Assembly: GCF_003046175.1 (NCBI RefSeq)
Contig: NZ_PZZM01000001.1
Location: forward strand, 310,001 to 374,000
DNA length: 64,000 nucleotides
Direction of reading: 5' to 3'
Origin: Bosea sp. 124
Lineage (GTDB): Bacteria; Pseudomonadota; Alphaproteobacteria; Rhizobiales; Beijerinckiaceae
Within the stretch, counting starts at the first letter, position 1. The number at the start of each line of letters is the position of its first letter. The notes under the pieces are model-generated. The model searched no databases, was not told where the DNA came from, and saw only the letters and a list, made by a program, of their open reading frames with translations. Positions 28,234-38,000 of the stretch are shown here, in pieces. A program made the position numbers and the translations under genes.

Positions 28234-29205
28234 ATGCCGCGCCGCCGTATCCTTCTTTCGTTTGCGCTGACCTTCGGCCTGTCGATGAGTACCCCCCTGT
28301 TCGGACAGGCCTCCGCCGAGCCGCGCTTCACGCTGGACGCCAGCGGTCGCAAGATCGTCGCCGTCACCAATCTCCCGACCGCATCGGGATGCCAGCCCGC
28401 CACCGGCACCGGGCGCATCGTCGAGCGTCAATTCGAGAAGGGCCAGTTGCGCGGCGTCATGTTCCGGGAGCCGCCCTATGACGACGCCTACATCAATCTC
28501 CCCGACGCCTACCAATTCAGGAACAAGGCGACCCATGCCCGCACCCGCGCCGTATTCGACGACCTCCTGCGGGAAGGAAACGAGGTCAGGCTGGGCATGG
28601 TCGCATGCGGCGCTGCGGGACGTGTCGTCAAGCTGACCTCGATCGCGCTCATCGCCCGTGCCTCCGCACCTGTCAGCCCCTCCGCCGCGAGCCCCTCCCC
28701 CGCCGCACCGCCAGCCGAGCCCATGCCGGCACCGGCAACCTCCGCGCCGCCTGCCTCCTCAACGCCTGCCACGAGCGCCGCTGCGGCAGCCGATGACGAA
28801 GCGTCCTGGGACGTCTCTACCTACCAGCGCAACCTCAAGCTCGGCATTGCCGACGGCAATCATTTCACGACACTGATGCTCGACTGCGTCCTCGGCTCGG
28901 GCCGGGTGAAGATGCTCGTCGATGACCCCAAGGGCCGCTATCGGCGCGGATCGACGCAACCTTTCCGGGTCTCGGCGGGGCAGGCCATCGCCCTGCTCAG
29001 CGGAACGGCGCTCTTCAGCGACATGAATTCCGAGATGCAGATCGAGGCGAATGTCAGCCTCTCCCAGCTTCGCGGCGTGCTATCGGAGATCGCCCGACAG
29101 CGGCAGTTCGTCATCACCACGCCGGGCGGCACACAACCTGTCGACGTCAAAGGTGCCGACAAGGCGATTCCGACCTTCCTCTCATCATGCGCAATAGCCG
29201 GCTGA
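28234..29205 (+). CDS. Secreted protein of unknown function, two domains joined by a Pro/Ala linker
   Basis: A 323-residue exported protein. A signal peptide (ending SAEP, about residue 28) is followed by a first domain of about 120 residues containing GCQPATGTGRIVERQFEKGQLRGVMFREPPYD, a linker of about 45 residues made of Ala, Pro and Ser, and a second domain with LMLDCVLGSGRVKMLVDDPKGRYRRG and SCAIAG at the very end. Each domain has paired Cys residues, consistent with the periplasm. I recognise no family; an earlier in-frame ATG near 28180 would displace the signal peptide. Confidence 0.7.
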   Translation: MPRRRILLSFALTFGLSMSTPLFGQASAEPRFTLDASGRKIVAVTNLPTASGCQPATGTGRIVERQFEKGQLRGVMFREPPYDDAYINLPDAYQFRNKATHARTRAVFDDLLREGNEVRLGMVACGAAGRVVKLTSIALIARASAPVSPSAASPSPAAPPAEPMPAPATSAPPASSTPATSAAAAADDEASWDVSTYQRNLKLGIADGNHFTTLMLDCVLGSGRVKMLVDDPKGRYRRGSTQPFRVSAGQAIALLSGTALFSDMNSEMQIEANVSLSQLRGVLSEIARQRQFVITTPGGTQPVDVKGADKAIPTFLSSCAIAG

Positions 29206-29247
29206 CCGCCGCGCTCCGCGCGAGATCAGCAATTCCAGGGAGCGCCC

Positions 29248-30198
29248 ATGTTCGGCGTCATCGAAGGCACAGGCTCCACCGTCCTCGATCCGCGCTTCCA
29301 TCGCGTGATCCCGGGCTCGGCGCGGGTCGAGCGCCTCTGGAGCGGGTCGCGCTGGGCCGAGGGGCCGGCCTGGTTCCGGGCGCATAACGCACTGGTCTGG
29401 TCCGACATCCCCAATGACCGGATGCTGCGCTACGATGCGCTGTCGGGTCAGACGAGCGTCTTCCGCCAGCCGGCGCGCAACAGCAACGGCAATACCGTCG
29501 ACCCGCAGGGCCGGCTCGTCACCTGCGAGCATGGCGGGCGGCAGGTCACCCGCACCGAGCATGACGGCTCGATCACCGTGCTCGCCAGCCACTGGCAGGG
29601 CAAGCGGCTGAACTCGCCCAACGACCTCGTGGTGAAATCCGACGGCTCGATCTGGTTCACCGACCCCGACTACGGCATCCTCAGCGATTATGAGGGCAAC
29701 AAGGCCGACAGCGAGATCGGCCATTGCAACGTCTATCGGATCGACGGGCAGACAGGCGCGCTCAGCATCGTCGCCGACGACTTCGTCAAGCCCAACGGCC
29801 TCGCCTTCTCGCCCGACGAGCGCATCCTCTACATCGCCGATACCGGCGCGAGCCATGCGCCCGTCGACGGCCCGCGCCATATTCGGGCCTGCGAGGTCAC
29901 TGCAGACGGAAAGGGGCTCGCGGGCTCCCGCGTCTTCGCGACCTGCACGGCCGGACTGTTCGACGGTTTCCGCCTCGATATCGAAGGCCGGATCTGGACG
30001 AGTGCCGCCGACGGCGTGCACATCTACCACCCAGACGGCACGCTGATCGGCCAGATCGCGATCCCGGAGATCGTCGCCAATGTCTGCTGGGGTGGGCCAA
30101 GGCTCAACCGGCTGTTCATCTGCGGCACGAGTTCGCTCTATGCCGTGCTGACGAACACCAACGGAGCGACATGGCCGGCTGCTGCGCCGGCCCGATGA
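29248..30198 (+). CDS. SMP-30/gluconolactonase/LRE family protein
   Basis: A 316-residue six-bladed beta-propeller lactonase-like enzyme. Typical segments are WAEGPAWFRAHNALVWSDIPNDR with the metal-binding Glu, RLNSPNDLVVKSDGSIWFTDPDYG with the metal-binding Asn, and DDFVKPNGLAFSPDERILYIADTG with the Asn and Asp of the last metal ligands. The family hydrolyses sugar lactones (such as gluconolactone) using a divalent metal. GGGAGC precedes the ATG. It is followed on the same strand, about 120 bases on, by a solute-binding protein. Confidence 0.92.
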   Translation: MFGVIEGTGSTVLDPRFHRVIPGSARVERLWSGSRWAEGPAWFRAHNALVWSDIPNDRMLRYDALSGQTSVFRQPARNSNGNTVDPQGRLVTCEHGGRQVTRTEHDGSITVLASHWQGKRLNSPNDLVVKSDGSIWFTDPDYGILSDYEGNKADSEIGHCNVYRIDGQTGALSIVADDFVKPNGLAFSPDERILYIADTGASHAPVDGPRHIRACEVTADGKGLAGSRVFATCTAGLFDGFRLDIEGRIWTSAADGVHIYHPDGTLIGQIAIPEIVANVCWGGPRLNRLFICGTSSLYAVLTNTNGATWPAAAPAR

Positions 30199-30316
30199 CT
30201 TCGTCCGCGTGAGGCAGGGCGGTCGCGCGTTCACGTTCACGCGAGACCGCGCCTCCAGGCCAAGGTGGCATGGCGCTTGCTGAATTGCATGCACCTTGCC
30301 CCGTGGAGCTGCATGC

Positions 30317-31906
30317 ATGTTCAAACGTCTGGCTATTTCAGCCGCACTCGCCTTTTCCCTCGCCACGGCGGCGCAGGCGGAATCGGTGGTGCGCTACGGC
30401 ATCTCGCTGGCGGACATCCCGCTCACCTCCGGCCAGCCCGATCGCGGCGCCGGCGCCTACAAGTTTACCGGCTATACGCTCTACGACCCGCTCGTCGCCT
30501 GGGAGATGGATGTCGCCGAGCGGCCAGGCAAGCTCGTGCCGGGGCTCGCCACCTCATGGATGGTCGACCCCGCCGACCAGAAGAAGTGGCTGTTCACGCT
30601 GCGCGACGGCGTCAAATTCCATGACGGCTCGGCGCTCGACGCGGCAGCTGTGATCTGGAACCTCGACAAGGTGCTGGACGAGAAGGCGCCGCATTACGAC
30701 CGGCGCCAGGCGGCGCAGGTCAAGCCGCGCCTGCCCTCGGTCGCGAGCTACCGCGTCGTCGATCCGAAGACCGTCGAGATCACCACCAAGGCGGTCGATT
30801 CCTTCTTCCCCTATCAGATGCTCTGGTTCCTGGTCTCCTCGCCGGCCCAGTACGAGAAGCTCGGCAAGGATTGGGACAAGTTCGCGTTGCAGCCCTCGGG
30901 CACTGGCCCGTTCAAGCTCGACAAGCTGGTGCCGCGCGAGCGCGCCGAACTCGTCAGGAATCCCGATTACTTCGACAAGAAGCGCCTCGCCAAGGTCGAC
31001 CGGCTGATCCTGCTGCCGATGCCCGACGTGCTGGCGCGCACCAACGCGCTGATCACCGGCCAGGTCGACATGATCGAGACGCCGGCGCCCGACACCGTGC
31101 CGCAGCTCAAGTCGGCGAAGATGCGGATCGTCGAGAACGTCACGCCGCATGTCTGGAACTATCATCTCTCGGTCGCGCCGGGCTCACCCTGGACGGATGT
31201 GCGCCTGCGCAAGGCGCTCAACCTCGCCATCGACCGCGAGGGCATCGTCGCCCTGCTGAACGGGCTGGCCCGTCCAGCCATTGGCCAGGTTGATCCGACC
31301 AGCCCCTGGTTCGGCAAGCCGACCTTCCAGATCAAATACGATCCTGAAGCCGCGAAGAAGCTCCTGGCCGAGGCCGGCTATTCGAAGCAGAAGCCGCTCA
31401 AGACAACCTTCGTCATCGCGCAGGGCGGTTCGGGCCAGATGCAGTCGCTGCCGATGAACGAGTTCATCCAGCAGAACCTGAAGGATGTCGGCATCGAGAT
31501 CGAATTCAAGGTCGTCGAGCTCGAGGTGCTCTACACGCGCTGGCGCAAGGGCGCGAAGGACGAGATGAACGCCGACGTCTCCTCGAACAACATCGCCTAT
31601 GTCACCTCGGACCCGCTCTATGCGATCATCCGCTTCTTCCACTCCAACCAGGTCGCCCCCGTCGGCGTGAACTGGGGAACCTGGTCGAGCCCGGCGGTGG
31701 ACGCCCTGCTGGATGAGGCGGCGAAGAGCTTCGACGTCGCCAAGCAGGACGAACTGCTCGCCAAGGCCCACAGCCTGATCGTCGACGACGCCGTGCTCGG
31801 CTGGGTCGTGCACGACACCAACCCGCATGCGCTCTCGCCGAAGGTGAAGCAGTTCGTGCTGGCCCAGCACTGGTTCCAGGACCTGACCACGATCGGCGTG
31901 GACTGA
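30317..31906 (+). CDS. Family 5 ABC solute-binding protein without adjacent permeases
   Basis: A periplasmic binding protein of 529 residues for peptides, nickel or similar cargo. The signal peptide ends at AQAES; the family 5 (DppA/OppA-type) features include LVPGLATSWMVDPADQKKWLFTLRDGVKFHDG, GTGPFKLDKLVPRERAELVRNPDYFD and LRKALNLAIDREGIV. The ATG has GTGGAG upstream; the in-frame start at 30296 is rejected because it delays the signal peptide. Permease and ATPase genes normally follow; here the next gene is on the other strand, so its partners must be elsewhere. Confidence 0.92.
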   Translation: MFKRLAISAALAFSLATAAQAESVVRYGISLADIPLTSGQPDRGAGAYKFTGYTLYDPLVAWEMDVAERPGKLVPGLATSWMVDPADQKKWLFTLRDGVKFHDGSALDAAAVIWNLDKVLDEKAPHYDRRQAAQVKPRLPSVASYRVVDPKTVEITTKAVDSFFPYQMLWFLVSSPAQYEKLGKDWDKFALQPSGTGPFKLDKLVPRERAELVRNPDYFDKKRLAKVDRLILLPMPDVLARTNALITGQVDMIETPAPDTVPQLKSAKMRIVENVTPHVWNYHLSVAPGSPWTDVRLRKALNLAIDREGIVALLNGLARPAIGQVDPTSPWFGKPTFQIKYDPEAAKKLLAEAGYSKQKPLKTTFVIAQGGSGQMQSLPMNEFIQQNLKDVGIEIEFKVVELEVLYTRWRKGAKDEMNADVSSNNIAYVTSDPLYAIIRFFHSNQVAPVGVNWGTWSSPAVDALLDEAAKSFDVAKQDELLAKAHSLIVDDAVLGWVVHDTNPHALSPKVKQFVLAQHWFQDLTTIGVD

Positions 31907-31928
31907 TCCGCAATGGGCCGCCGGAGCC

Positions 31929-33041
31929 TCAGGGCTTCGGCGGCTCGGCCTTCAGGTGCACCACGATGAAGGGCATCGCCAATCCCAGCACCATGAAGCG
32001 CGCGAGATGATGGGCGCCGACATAGAGCGGGTCGAGCCCCATGGCGAAGGCGAGCATCGCCATCGCCTCGAGCCCTCCCGGCGCGAAGGCCGCCATCGCC
32101 GTCGCATAAGGCACGCCCGCGAGCCAGGCGGCCGGCCAGGCGAAGGCAAAGGCGACGACAACCGCGACGACGAAACTGCCGATGGCGAGCGGGAACAGGG
32201 CGGCGAGTTCATGCCGCTTCACCGTCGAAACGCGCCCCCCCATCACGGCTCCAAGCAGGATCAGCACGGCGATCTGGATCGAGCCGGGTAGCGTGCCCTG
32301 AATGAAGCCGCTGCCATGCAGGACGGCGCTGGCCATGGTCGAGCCGAGGATGATCGGCGCGGTGACGCGGAGGCGTTCGAACAGGAGGCCTGCGGCCAGA
32401 CCGCAGGCGAGCAGCAACAGCAGGTCGCCCGCTCCGACGATCTGCGCCACAGCCGGCGTGCCGGTGGCGGCGTGGCCGGCGATCTGCATGATGCTCGGCA
32501 GGAACGCGACCAGTACGAGGATACGGAAGAGCTGGACGACAGCGATCTTGCCGATATCGGCGCCCTTGGCCTGCGCCACGGCGATGACGGCGGAGAGCGC
32601 GCCCGGCGCGGCGGCGAGCAGCGAGTCGATCCAGGACCAGCGCGCGACATAACGGAGATAGGCGCCGCTCGCGACCATGATGGCGGCGAGCGCCAGGATC
32701 AGCACCGCGAGCGAGCCCGGATAGCGTGCGGCGGCAGCCAGCGCCTCCGGCGTCGCAGCCGAGCCGATCAGCGCGCCGGAGACCAGCATCGCGGCATCGA
32801 ACCAGGGCTTGCGCAGATCGGGCAAGGGCCTGAGCACGCCCACGATCGCCACCAGCAGCATCGACCCCGAGAGCCAGGCCGCAGGGACGCCAAACAGGGA
32901 GAGCGCGGCTCCGCCACAACCCGCCAGCGCGATGACGGCCGCCTCGCGCCCGAGGGTGATCGCTCGCGTCGAGTGGAATTGTGAGCGTGCCATGGCGTCC
33001 GCGCTGCGCGCCGCTGCATGCGTCGCCCCTCGCGCGTTCAT
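31929..33041 (-). CDS. AbrB family membrane protein (ammonia-monooxygenase-like, PF05145 type)
   Basis: A 370-residue inner-membrane protein with about ten hydrophobic segments arranged as two halves, each containing an AbrB-type duplication (GALIGSAATPEALAAAARYPGS in the first half, GAVMGGRVSTVKRHELAALFPLAIG in the second). The family is not related to the transcription factor AbrB; its function is unknown, with transport suggested. Starts at 33065 (TTG), 33041 (ATG) and 32993 (ATG) are possible; 33041 is chosen without a clear ribosome site. It converges on the solute-binding protein gene, with a gap of 22 bases. Confidence 0.85.
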   Translation of the reverse strand: MNARGATHAAARSADAMARSQFHSTRAITLGREAAVIALAGCGGAALSLFGVPAAWLSGSMLLVAIVGVLRPLPDLRKPWFDAAMLVSGALIGSAATPEALAAAARYPGSLAVLILALAAIMVASGAYLRYVARWSWIDSLLAAAPGALSAVIAVAQAKGADIGKIAVVQLFRILVLVAFLPSIMQIAGHAATGTPAVAQIVGAGDLLLLLACGLAAGLLFERLRVTAPIILGSTMASAVLHGSGFIQGTLPGSIQIAVLILLGAVMGGRVSTVKRHELAALFPLAIGSFVVAVVVAFAFAWPAAWLAGVPYATAMAAFAPGGLEAMAMLAFAMGLDPLYVGAHHLARFMVLGLAMPFIVVHLKAEPPKP

Positions 33042-33137
33042 GATCGGCTCGCGCCCGACGGTCAATTTCCGACGCTTCGCGACGGCGCAAGCCTGCCCTG
33101 CACACAGAGCAGGCGTCGCCTGCCGTCGGGGCGCGGC

Positions 33138-34331
33138 TCAGCCTGCTGCGAGGGCCTTCTGCAACCGCTTCACGACCTCGACCAGATCGGAGGATTTGCG
33201 CGCGAAGCAGAGGCGCAGGCCCGTCTCGCCGCCCGCCCCGAAGGCGGTGCCGGGCGCGAGGCCGACATTCGCCTTGTCGACGAGTTCGATGGCGAGGGCG
33301 CGGGAATCCTCGCGGCCATCGACCGAGAAGAACTGGTAGAACGCCCCGTCTGGCGGCGCCAGCGTCACGCGGTTCGTCGCCTTCAGCCCCTCGGCGATGA
33401 TTTTGCGCCCCTCGGCCGCGCGGGCGATCTGCTCGGCGACGAAGGGCTCGCCCTCGTCGAGCGCGGCGATGGCGGCGCGCTGCACGAAGACCGGCGAGCC
33501 CGACGTCGAATACTGGATCAGGTTCTCGATGACCTGGCCGAAAGCGGCCGGCGCCTCGATCCAGCCGATGCGCCAGCCGGTCATCGCCCAGTTCTTCGAG
33601 AAGGTCTGGACGAAGAGGACGCGGTCGTTCTCGTCCATGACGTCGTGGAAGGAGGCGGCGCGGGCCGAGCCGTCATAGACGAAGCGGGCATAGATCTCGT
33701 CGGCGATGATCCAGAGGCCGTGCTTGCGCGCCAGCGCCAGGATCGCGGCGAGTTCATCCTTCGTCGCGGTCCAGCCGGTCGGATTGGCGGGGGAGTTGAT
33801 CGCAATCGCGCGGGTCTTCGGCGTGATCGCGGCGGCGAGCCGGTCGAGATCGAGCGAAAAGCGGCCATGGACATAGTCCATCGGGACATCGACCGGGACC
33901 GCCCCGCCGATGCCGATCGCGGCGGCGACATTCGGCCAGGCCGGTGTCGGGATCACGACCTCGTCGCCTGGGCCGGTGATCATGCGCACGACGATCTGGA
34001 CCGACTGCATGCCGGAGCCGGTGACGAAGAAGCGGTCCATCGCGAAGGGCTGGCCGTAGAGCGCGGTGTGATAGCGCGCCAGCGCCTCGCGCAGCTCGGG
34101 GATGCCGCGCTGCCAAGTGTAGAAGGTTTCGCCCGCAGCCAGGGATTTGTTGGCGGCGCGCGCGATGAAATCGGGCGTCGGGAGATCGCCCTCGCCGACC
34201 CAGAGCGGGATCAGGCCTTCCTTGAGCCGGCCGTGATTGACAACCTCGACGATGCCGCTTTCGGGCGCATTGCGGGCCTCGGGCCTCAGCTCGGCGATCA
34301 GGCTGGAGCCCGGAAGCGTGACGGTGGACAT
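33138..34331 (-). CDS. Class I/II pyridoxal-phosphate aminotransferase
   Basis: A 397-residue fold-type I aminotransferase of the AspC/AAT-like group. The PLP Lys is K246 in TFSKNWAMTGWRIGW; NSPANPTGW (about 179-187) and DEIYARFVY are the typical coenzyme-binding segments, and the C-terminal Arg that binds the substrate carboxylate lies in LRLCFARKS. Substrates are probably aspartate or aromatic amino acids, not decided by sequence. It lies downstream of mscL on the same strand, separated by a perfect 16-base-pair hairpin. Confidence 0.92.
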   Translation of the reverse strand: MSTVTLPGSSLIAELRPEARNAPESGIVEVVNHGRLKEGLIPLWVGEGDLPTPDFIARAANKSLAAGETFYTWQRGIPELREALARYHTALYGQPFAMDRFFVTGSGMQSVQIVVRMITGPGDEVVIPTPAWPNVAAAIGIGGAVPVDVPMDYVHGRFSLDLDRLAAAITPKTRAIAINSPANPTGWTATKDELAAILALARKHGLWIIADEIYARFVYDGSARAASFHDVMDENDRVLFVQTFSKNWAMTGWRIGWIEAPAAFGQVIENLIQYSTSGSPVFVQRAAIAALDEGEPFVAEQIARAAEGRKIIAEGLKATNRVTLAPPDGAFYQFFSVDGREDSRALAIELVDKANVGLAPGTAFGAGGETGLRLCFARKSSDLVEVVKRLQKALAAG

Positions 34332-34404
34332 CGGTGGCGACCTCGTGACTGTGAGCCGCCACCTTTAGCCGATGGCGACGCGCCCAGGCATGAAATCGCG
34401 AGAT

Positions 34405-34450
34405 CGGGTCGATCGGTCGCGGTGATGAATCAGTGCGACCGATCGACCCG
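34405..34450 (-). terminator. Perfect 16-base-pair hairpin between mscL and the aminotransferase gene
   Basis: Arms 34405-34420 and 34435-34450 are exact inverse copies (CGGGTCGATCGGTCGC) with a 14-base loop. It begins about four bases after the mscL stop. There is no T-run, so it would work as a Rho-type or processing hairpin, or as the end of mscL mRNA, rather than a classical terminator. Confidence 0.6.
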
Positions 34451-34453
34451 GCG

Positions 34454-34873
34454 TCACACTGCCTTCTGCTTCAGCAGGTCGCGAATCTCGCCCAGCAGGA
34501 CAACGTCCTCGGCCGGCGCGGCCGGAGCCGAAGCCTCGTCCTTCTTCTGCTTCTGCATCTGGTTGATCCCCTTGACGACGAGGAACAGCACGAAGGCGAT
34601 GATCATGAAGTTGACGGCGATGGTGATGAAGTTGCCATAGGCCAGGACGGCGCCCTGCTTGCGGGCCTCAGCCAGGGTCGTCGCCGTTATGCCACTGTTG
34701 AGGCCGATGAAATGGTTCGAGAAGTCGACGCCGCCGAGCGCGCCGATGAACGGCATGATGATGTCGTTGACCAGCGAATCGACGATCCGGCCGAAGGCCG
34801 CGCCGATGATCACGCCGATGGCGAGATCGACGACATTGCCCTTCAGTGCGAATTTCTTGAATTCCTCAAGCAT
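34454..34873 (-). CDS. mscL: Large-conductance mechanosensitive channel
   Basis: A 139-residue pentameric inner-membrane channel that releases solutes on osmotic downshift. It opens with [43 protein letters not shown] (first helix with the Gly/Ala-rich pore), has the periplasmic loop with [16 protein letters not shown], a second helix and a charged C-terminus. Length and order of elements are standard. It is downstream of nothing on its strand and followed by a strong hairpin. Confidence 0.96.
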   Translation of the reverse strand: MLEEFKKFALKGNVVDLAIGVIIGAAFGRIVDSLVNDIIMPFIGALGGVDFSNHFIGLNSGITATTLAEARKQGAVLAYGNFITIAVNFMIIAFVLFLVVKGINQMQKQKKDEASAPAAPAEDVVLLGEIRDLLKQKAV

Positions 34874-35034
34874 GCTTTAGCCCCTTCTCCAGTCTGGCGT
34901 CCTGAGCCGGGTATGGCCACGCCGCGTCGCAGACCGGAAGGCTAGAGACAAATGGCGGATGTGGAAACCAGTTCCCACCCGTCGGGATCGTCCTCTAATG
35001 TCCCGCCAGCGCAGCGCCCGACGATGGAGGCAGA

Positions 35035-38000
35035 ATGATCCCCGCATGGTCCGTCGTCCTGGTGGCGCTGGCCTATCTGTGCGCGCTGTTTGCGATCGCC
35101 CACGCCGCCGACACCTCGGGCCGCCGGCTGATCAGCGGCCGGGCGCGGGCGACGATCTATGCGCTGGCACTGGGCGTCTACTGCACCTCCTGGACGTTCT
35201 ACGGTTCGGTCGGCTTCGCCAGCCGGGCGGGGCTCGACTTCCTCGGCATCTATGTCGGCCCGATCCTCGTCATCGGCTTCGGCCACCGTTTCGTCGGCCG
35301 CATCGTCAGCATCGCGAAATCCCAGAACATCACCTCGATCGCCGATTTCGTCGGAGCCCGCTACGGCAAGAGCGAGCGCGTCGCGGCGCTGGTCTGCCTC
35401 GTCGCCGTGATCGGCGCCCTGCCCTACATCGCCCTGCAGCTCAAGGCGGTGGCGAGCTCGCTGTCCGTGCTGCTGACGGCGGCCGGGGGGCGTCCCGCGC
35501 CGCCCGACGTACCGGTCCTGACCGACCTCGCCTTTCTGGTCGCGCTGGTGCTGGCCGGCTTCGCCTGCGCCTTCGGCACGCGGCATATCGATGCCACCGA
35601 GCATCAGGACGGGCTCGTGCTGGCCATCGCGGTCGAGTCGCTGGTGAAGCTGGTGGCTTTCCTCGTGCTCGGCGTCTTCGTCGTCTACGGGCTCTATGAC
35701 GGCGCGGGCGACCTGCTCGCCCAGGCGTCGAAGCTCCCCGACGGCATGGCGCCGATCTGGGAGCGCACCTCGAGCTGGCCGACCTTCCTGACGCTGACCC
35801 TGCTTTCCGCCTGCGCGGCGCTGCTGCTGGCGCGCCAGTTCCACATGACGATCGTCGAGAACCGCGATGCGCGCGACGTCCGCCGCGCGGCCTGGATGTT
35901 CCCGATCTACCTCGTCCTGATCAACCTGTTCGTGCTTCCGCTCGCCATGGCCGGCGAATTGATGATGCCGGGCTCAGGCGTCGACCGCGACATGACCGTG
36001 CTGCTGCTGCCGCTGCAACGCGACGCCGGGCTGCTCGCCCTGCTGGTCTTCGTCGGGGGCCTGTCGGCAGCGACCGCGATGGTGATCGTCGCCTCGGTCG
36101 CTCTGGCGATCATGATCTCCAACCATCTCGTCATGCCGGTCCTGCTGCGCGGACGGCGCGGACTGAGCGATCCCGCGGGCTCCAAGGCCCAACTGGAAGC
36201 CCAGGGAGCCGGCAATGGCACGATGGGCGGCGACCTCGGCTCGCAGGTGGTGATCATCCGGCGCGTCGCGATCCTGTGCGTGATCCTGCTCGGCTATGCC
36301 TATTACCGCGCGGCCGGCGAAGCGGCGCTGGTCTCGATCGGCCTGCTCTCCTTCGCCGCGACGGCGCAGATCGCGCCGGCCTTCTTCGGCGGGCTGGTCT
36401 GGCGCCGCGGCACGGCGCTGGGCGCGGCGGCCGGGCTGATCATCGGCATCGCGACCTGGGCCTATACGCTGCTGATGCCGAGCCTGGCGCATCCGGGCGG
36501 CTACTGGAGCGCGATCGTCGCGCTCGGCCCGCTCGGCAAGGCCGCGCTGCGGCCGGAGGCCCTGCTCGGGCTCGACCTGCCAGCCCTGCCCCATGGCGTG
36601 CTCTGGAGCCTCGGTCTCAACATCCTGGCCTATATCGGCTTCTCGCTGCTGCGCCCGGCCAATGCGATGGAGCGGCTCCAGGCCAACGCCTTCGTCGAAT
36701 CGGACAGGGCGACGATGGCGCAGTCGTTCTCGCTCTGGCGCTCCAGCGTCACCGAATCCGAGCTGCAATCGACCATCGGCCGTTATCTCGGCCAGGAGCG
36801 GACCCAGCGCGCCTTCGAGGGATTCGCCAGCAGTCGTGGCGAGGAGCCCACCCCCGGCCGTGACGCCGACATCCATCTGCTGCGCTTCGGCGAGCATCTG
36901 CTCTCTTCGGCGATCGGCGCCGCCTCCTCGCGCCTCGTGCTGTCGCTGCTGCTACGGCGGCGCAACCTGACGACCGAGGCGGCCTTCAAGCTGCTCGACG
37001 ACGCTTCGGCAGCGCTGCAATACAACCGCGACATCCTCCAGCACGGGCTCGACCACGCCGGCCAGGGCATCACCGTGCTCGACCGCGACCTCAGGCTGCT
37101 CGCCTGGAACCAGGCCTTCATCCAGCTCTACGACCTGCCGGGCTCGATGGTGCGCTTCGGCACCGGACTCGACGAGATCGTGCGCTACAACGCGGCGCGC
37201 GGCGCCTATGGCGACGGCCAGCAAGACGAGCTGATGGCCGCGCGGCTGCAGAGCTTCGTGCGAGACCGCGAGCCGGTCAGACTCAAACTCTATCCATCGA
37301 AAAAGGTCATCGAGATCCGCACCAACCCGCTGCCCGATGGCGGTTTCGTCACGACCTATACCGACATCACGGAGGCGGTGGAGGCGCAGGAGGAGCTGGA
37401 GCGCACCAATGAAAGCCTGGAGCGGCGCGTCGTCGAGCGCACCGAGGAAATCCTGCACGTCAATGCCGAGCTCCAGCGCGCCAAGGGCCAGGCCGAGGAG
37501 GCCAACGCCTCGAAGACGCGCTTCCTCGCCGCCGCCAGCCACGACATCCTGCAGCCTCTGAATGCGGCGCGGCTCTATGCGACCTCGCTGGTGGAACGGG
37601 ACCGCGCGGCCGGCACCCCGGACCTGGCGGAGAACATCGACGCCTCGCTCGATGCAGTCGAGGAAATCCTGACCGCGCTGCTCGAGATTTCGCGCCTCGA
37701 CGGCGGCGCGCTGAAGCCCGAAATCACCTCCTTCCGCCTGGACGAGCTGATGCGCCAGCTCCAGCGCGAATTCGAGCCGAGCGCCCAGGAGAAGGGTCTC
37801 AAGCTGGTCTTCATGCCGACGGGCCTGGCGCTGCGTTCGGACCGCAGGCTGCTGCGCCGGCTGCTGCAGAACCTCGTCTCGAATGCGATCAAATACACGC
37901 CGAGCGGCAAGGTGCTGATCGGCGCCCGTCGGCGCGGCGCGCAGATTTCGGTCGAGGTTCTCGATACCGGGCTCGGTATCCCGCAGGGCAAGCAGAAGAC

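Noticed and set aside
33042..33065. TTG start at 33065 for the AbrB-type protein
   Set aside because: TTG without a ribosome site; the ATG at 33041 gives a standard N-terminus.
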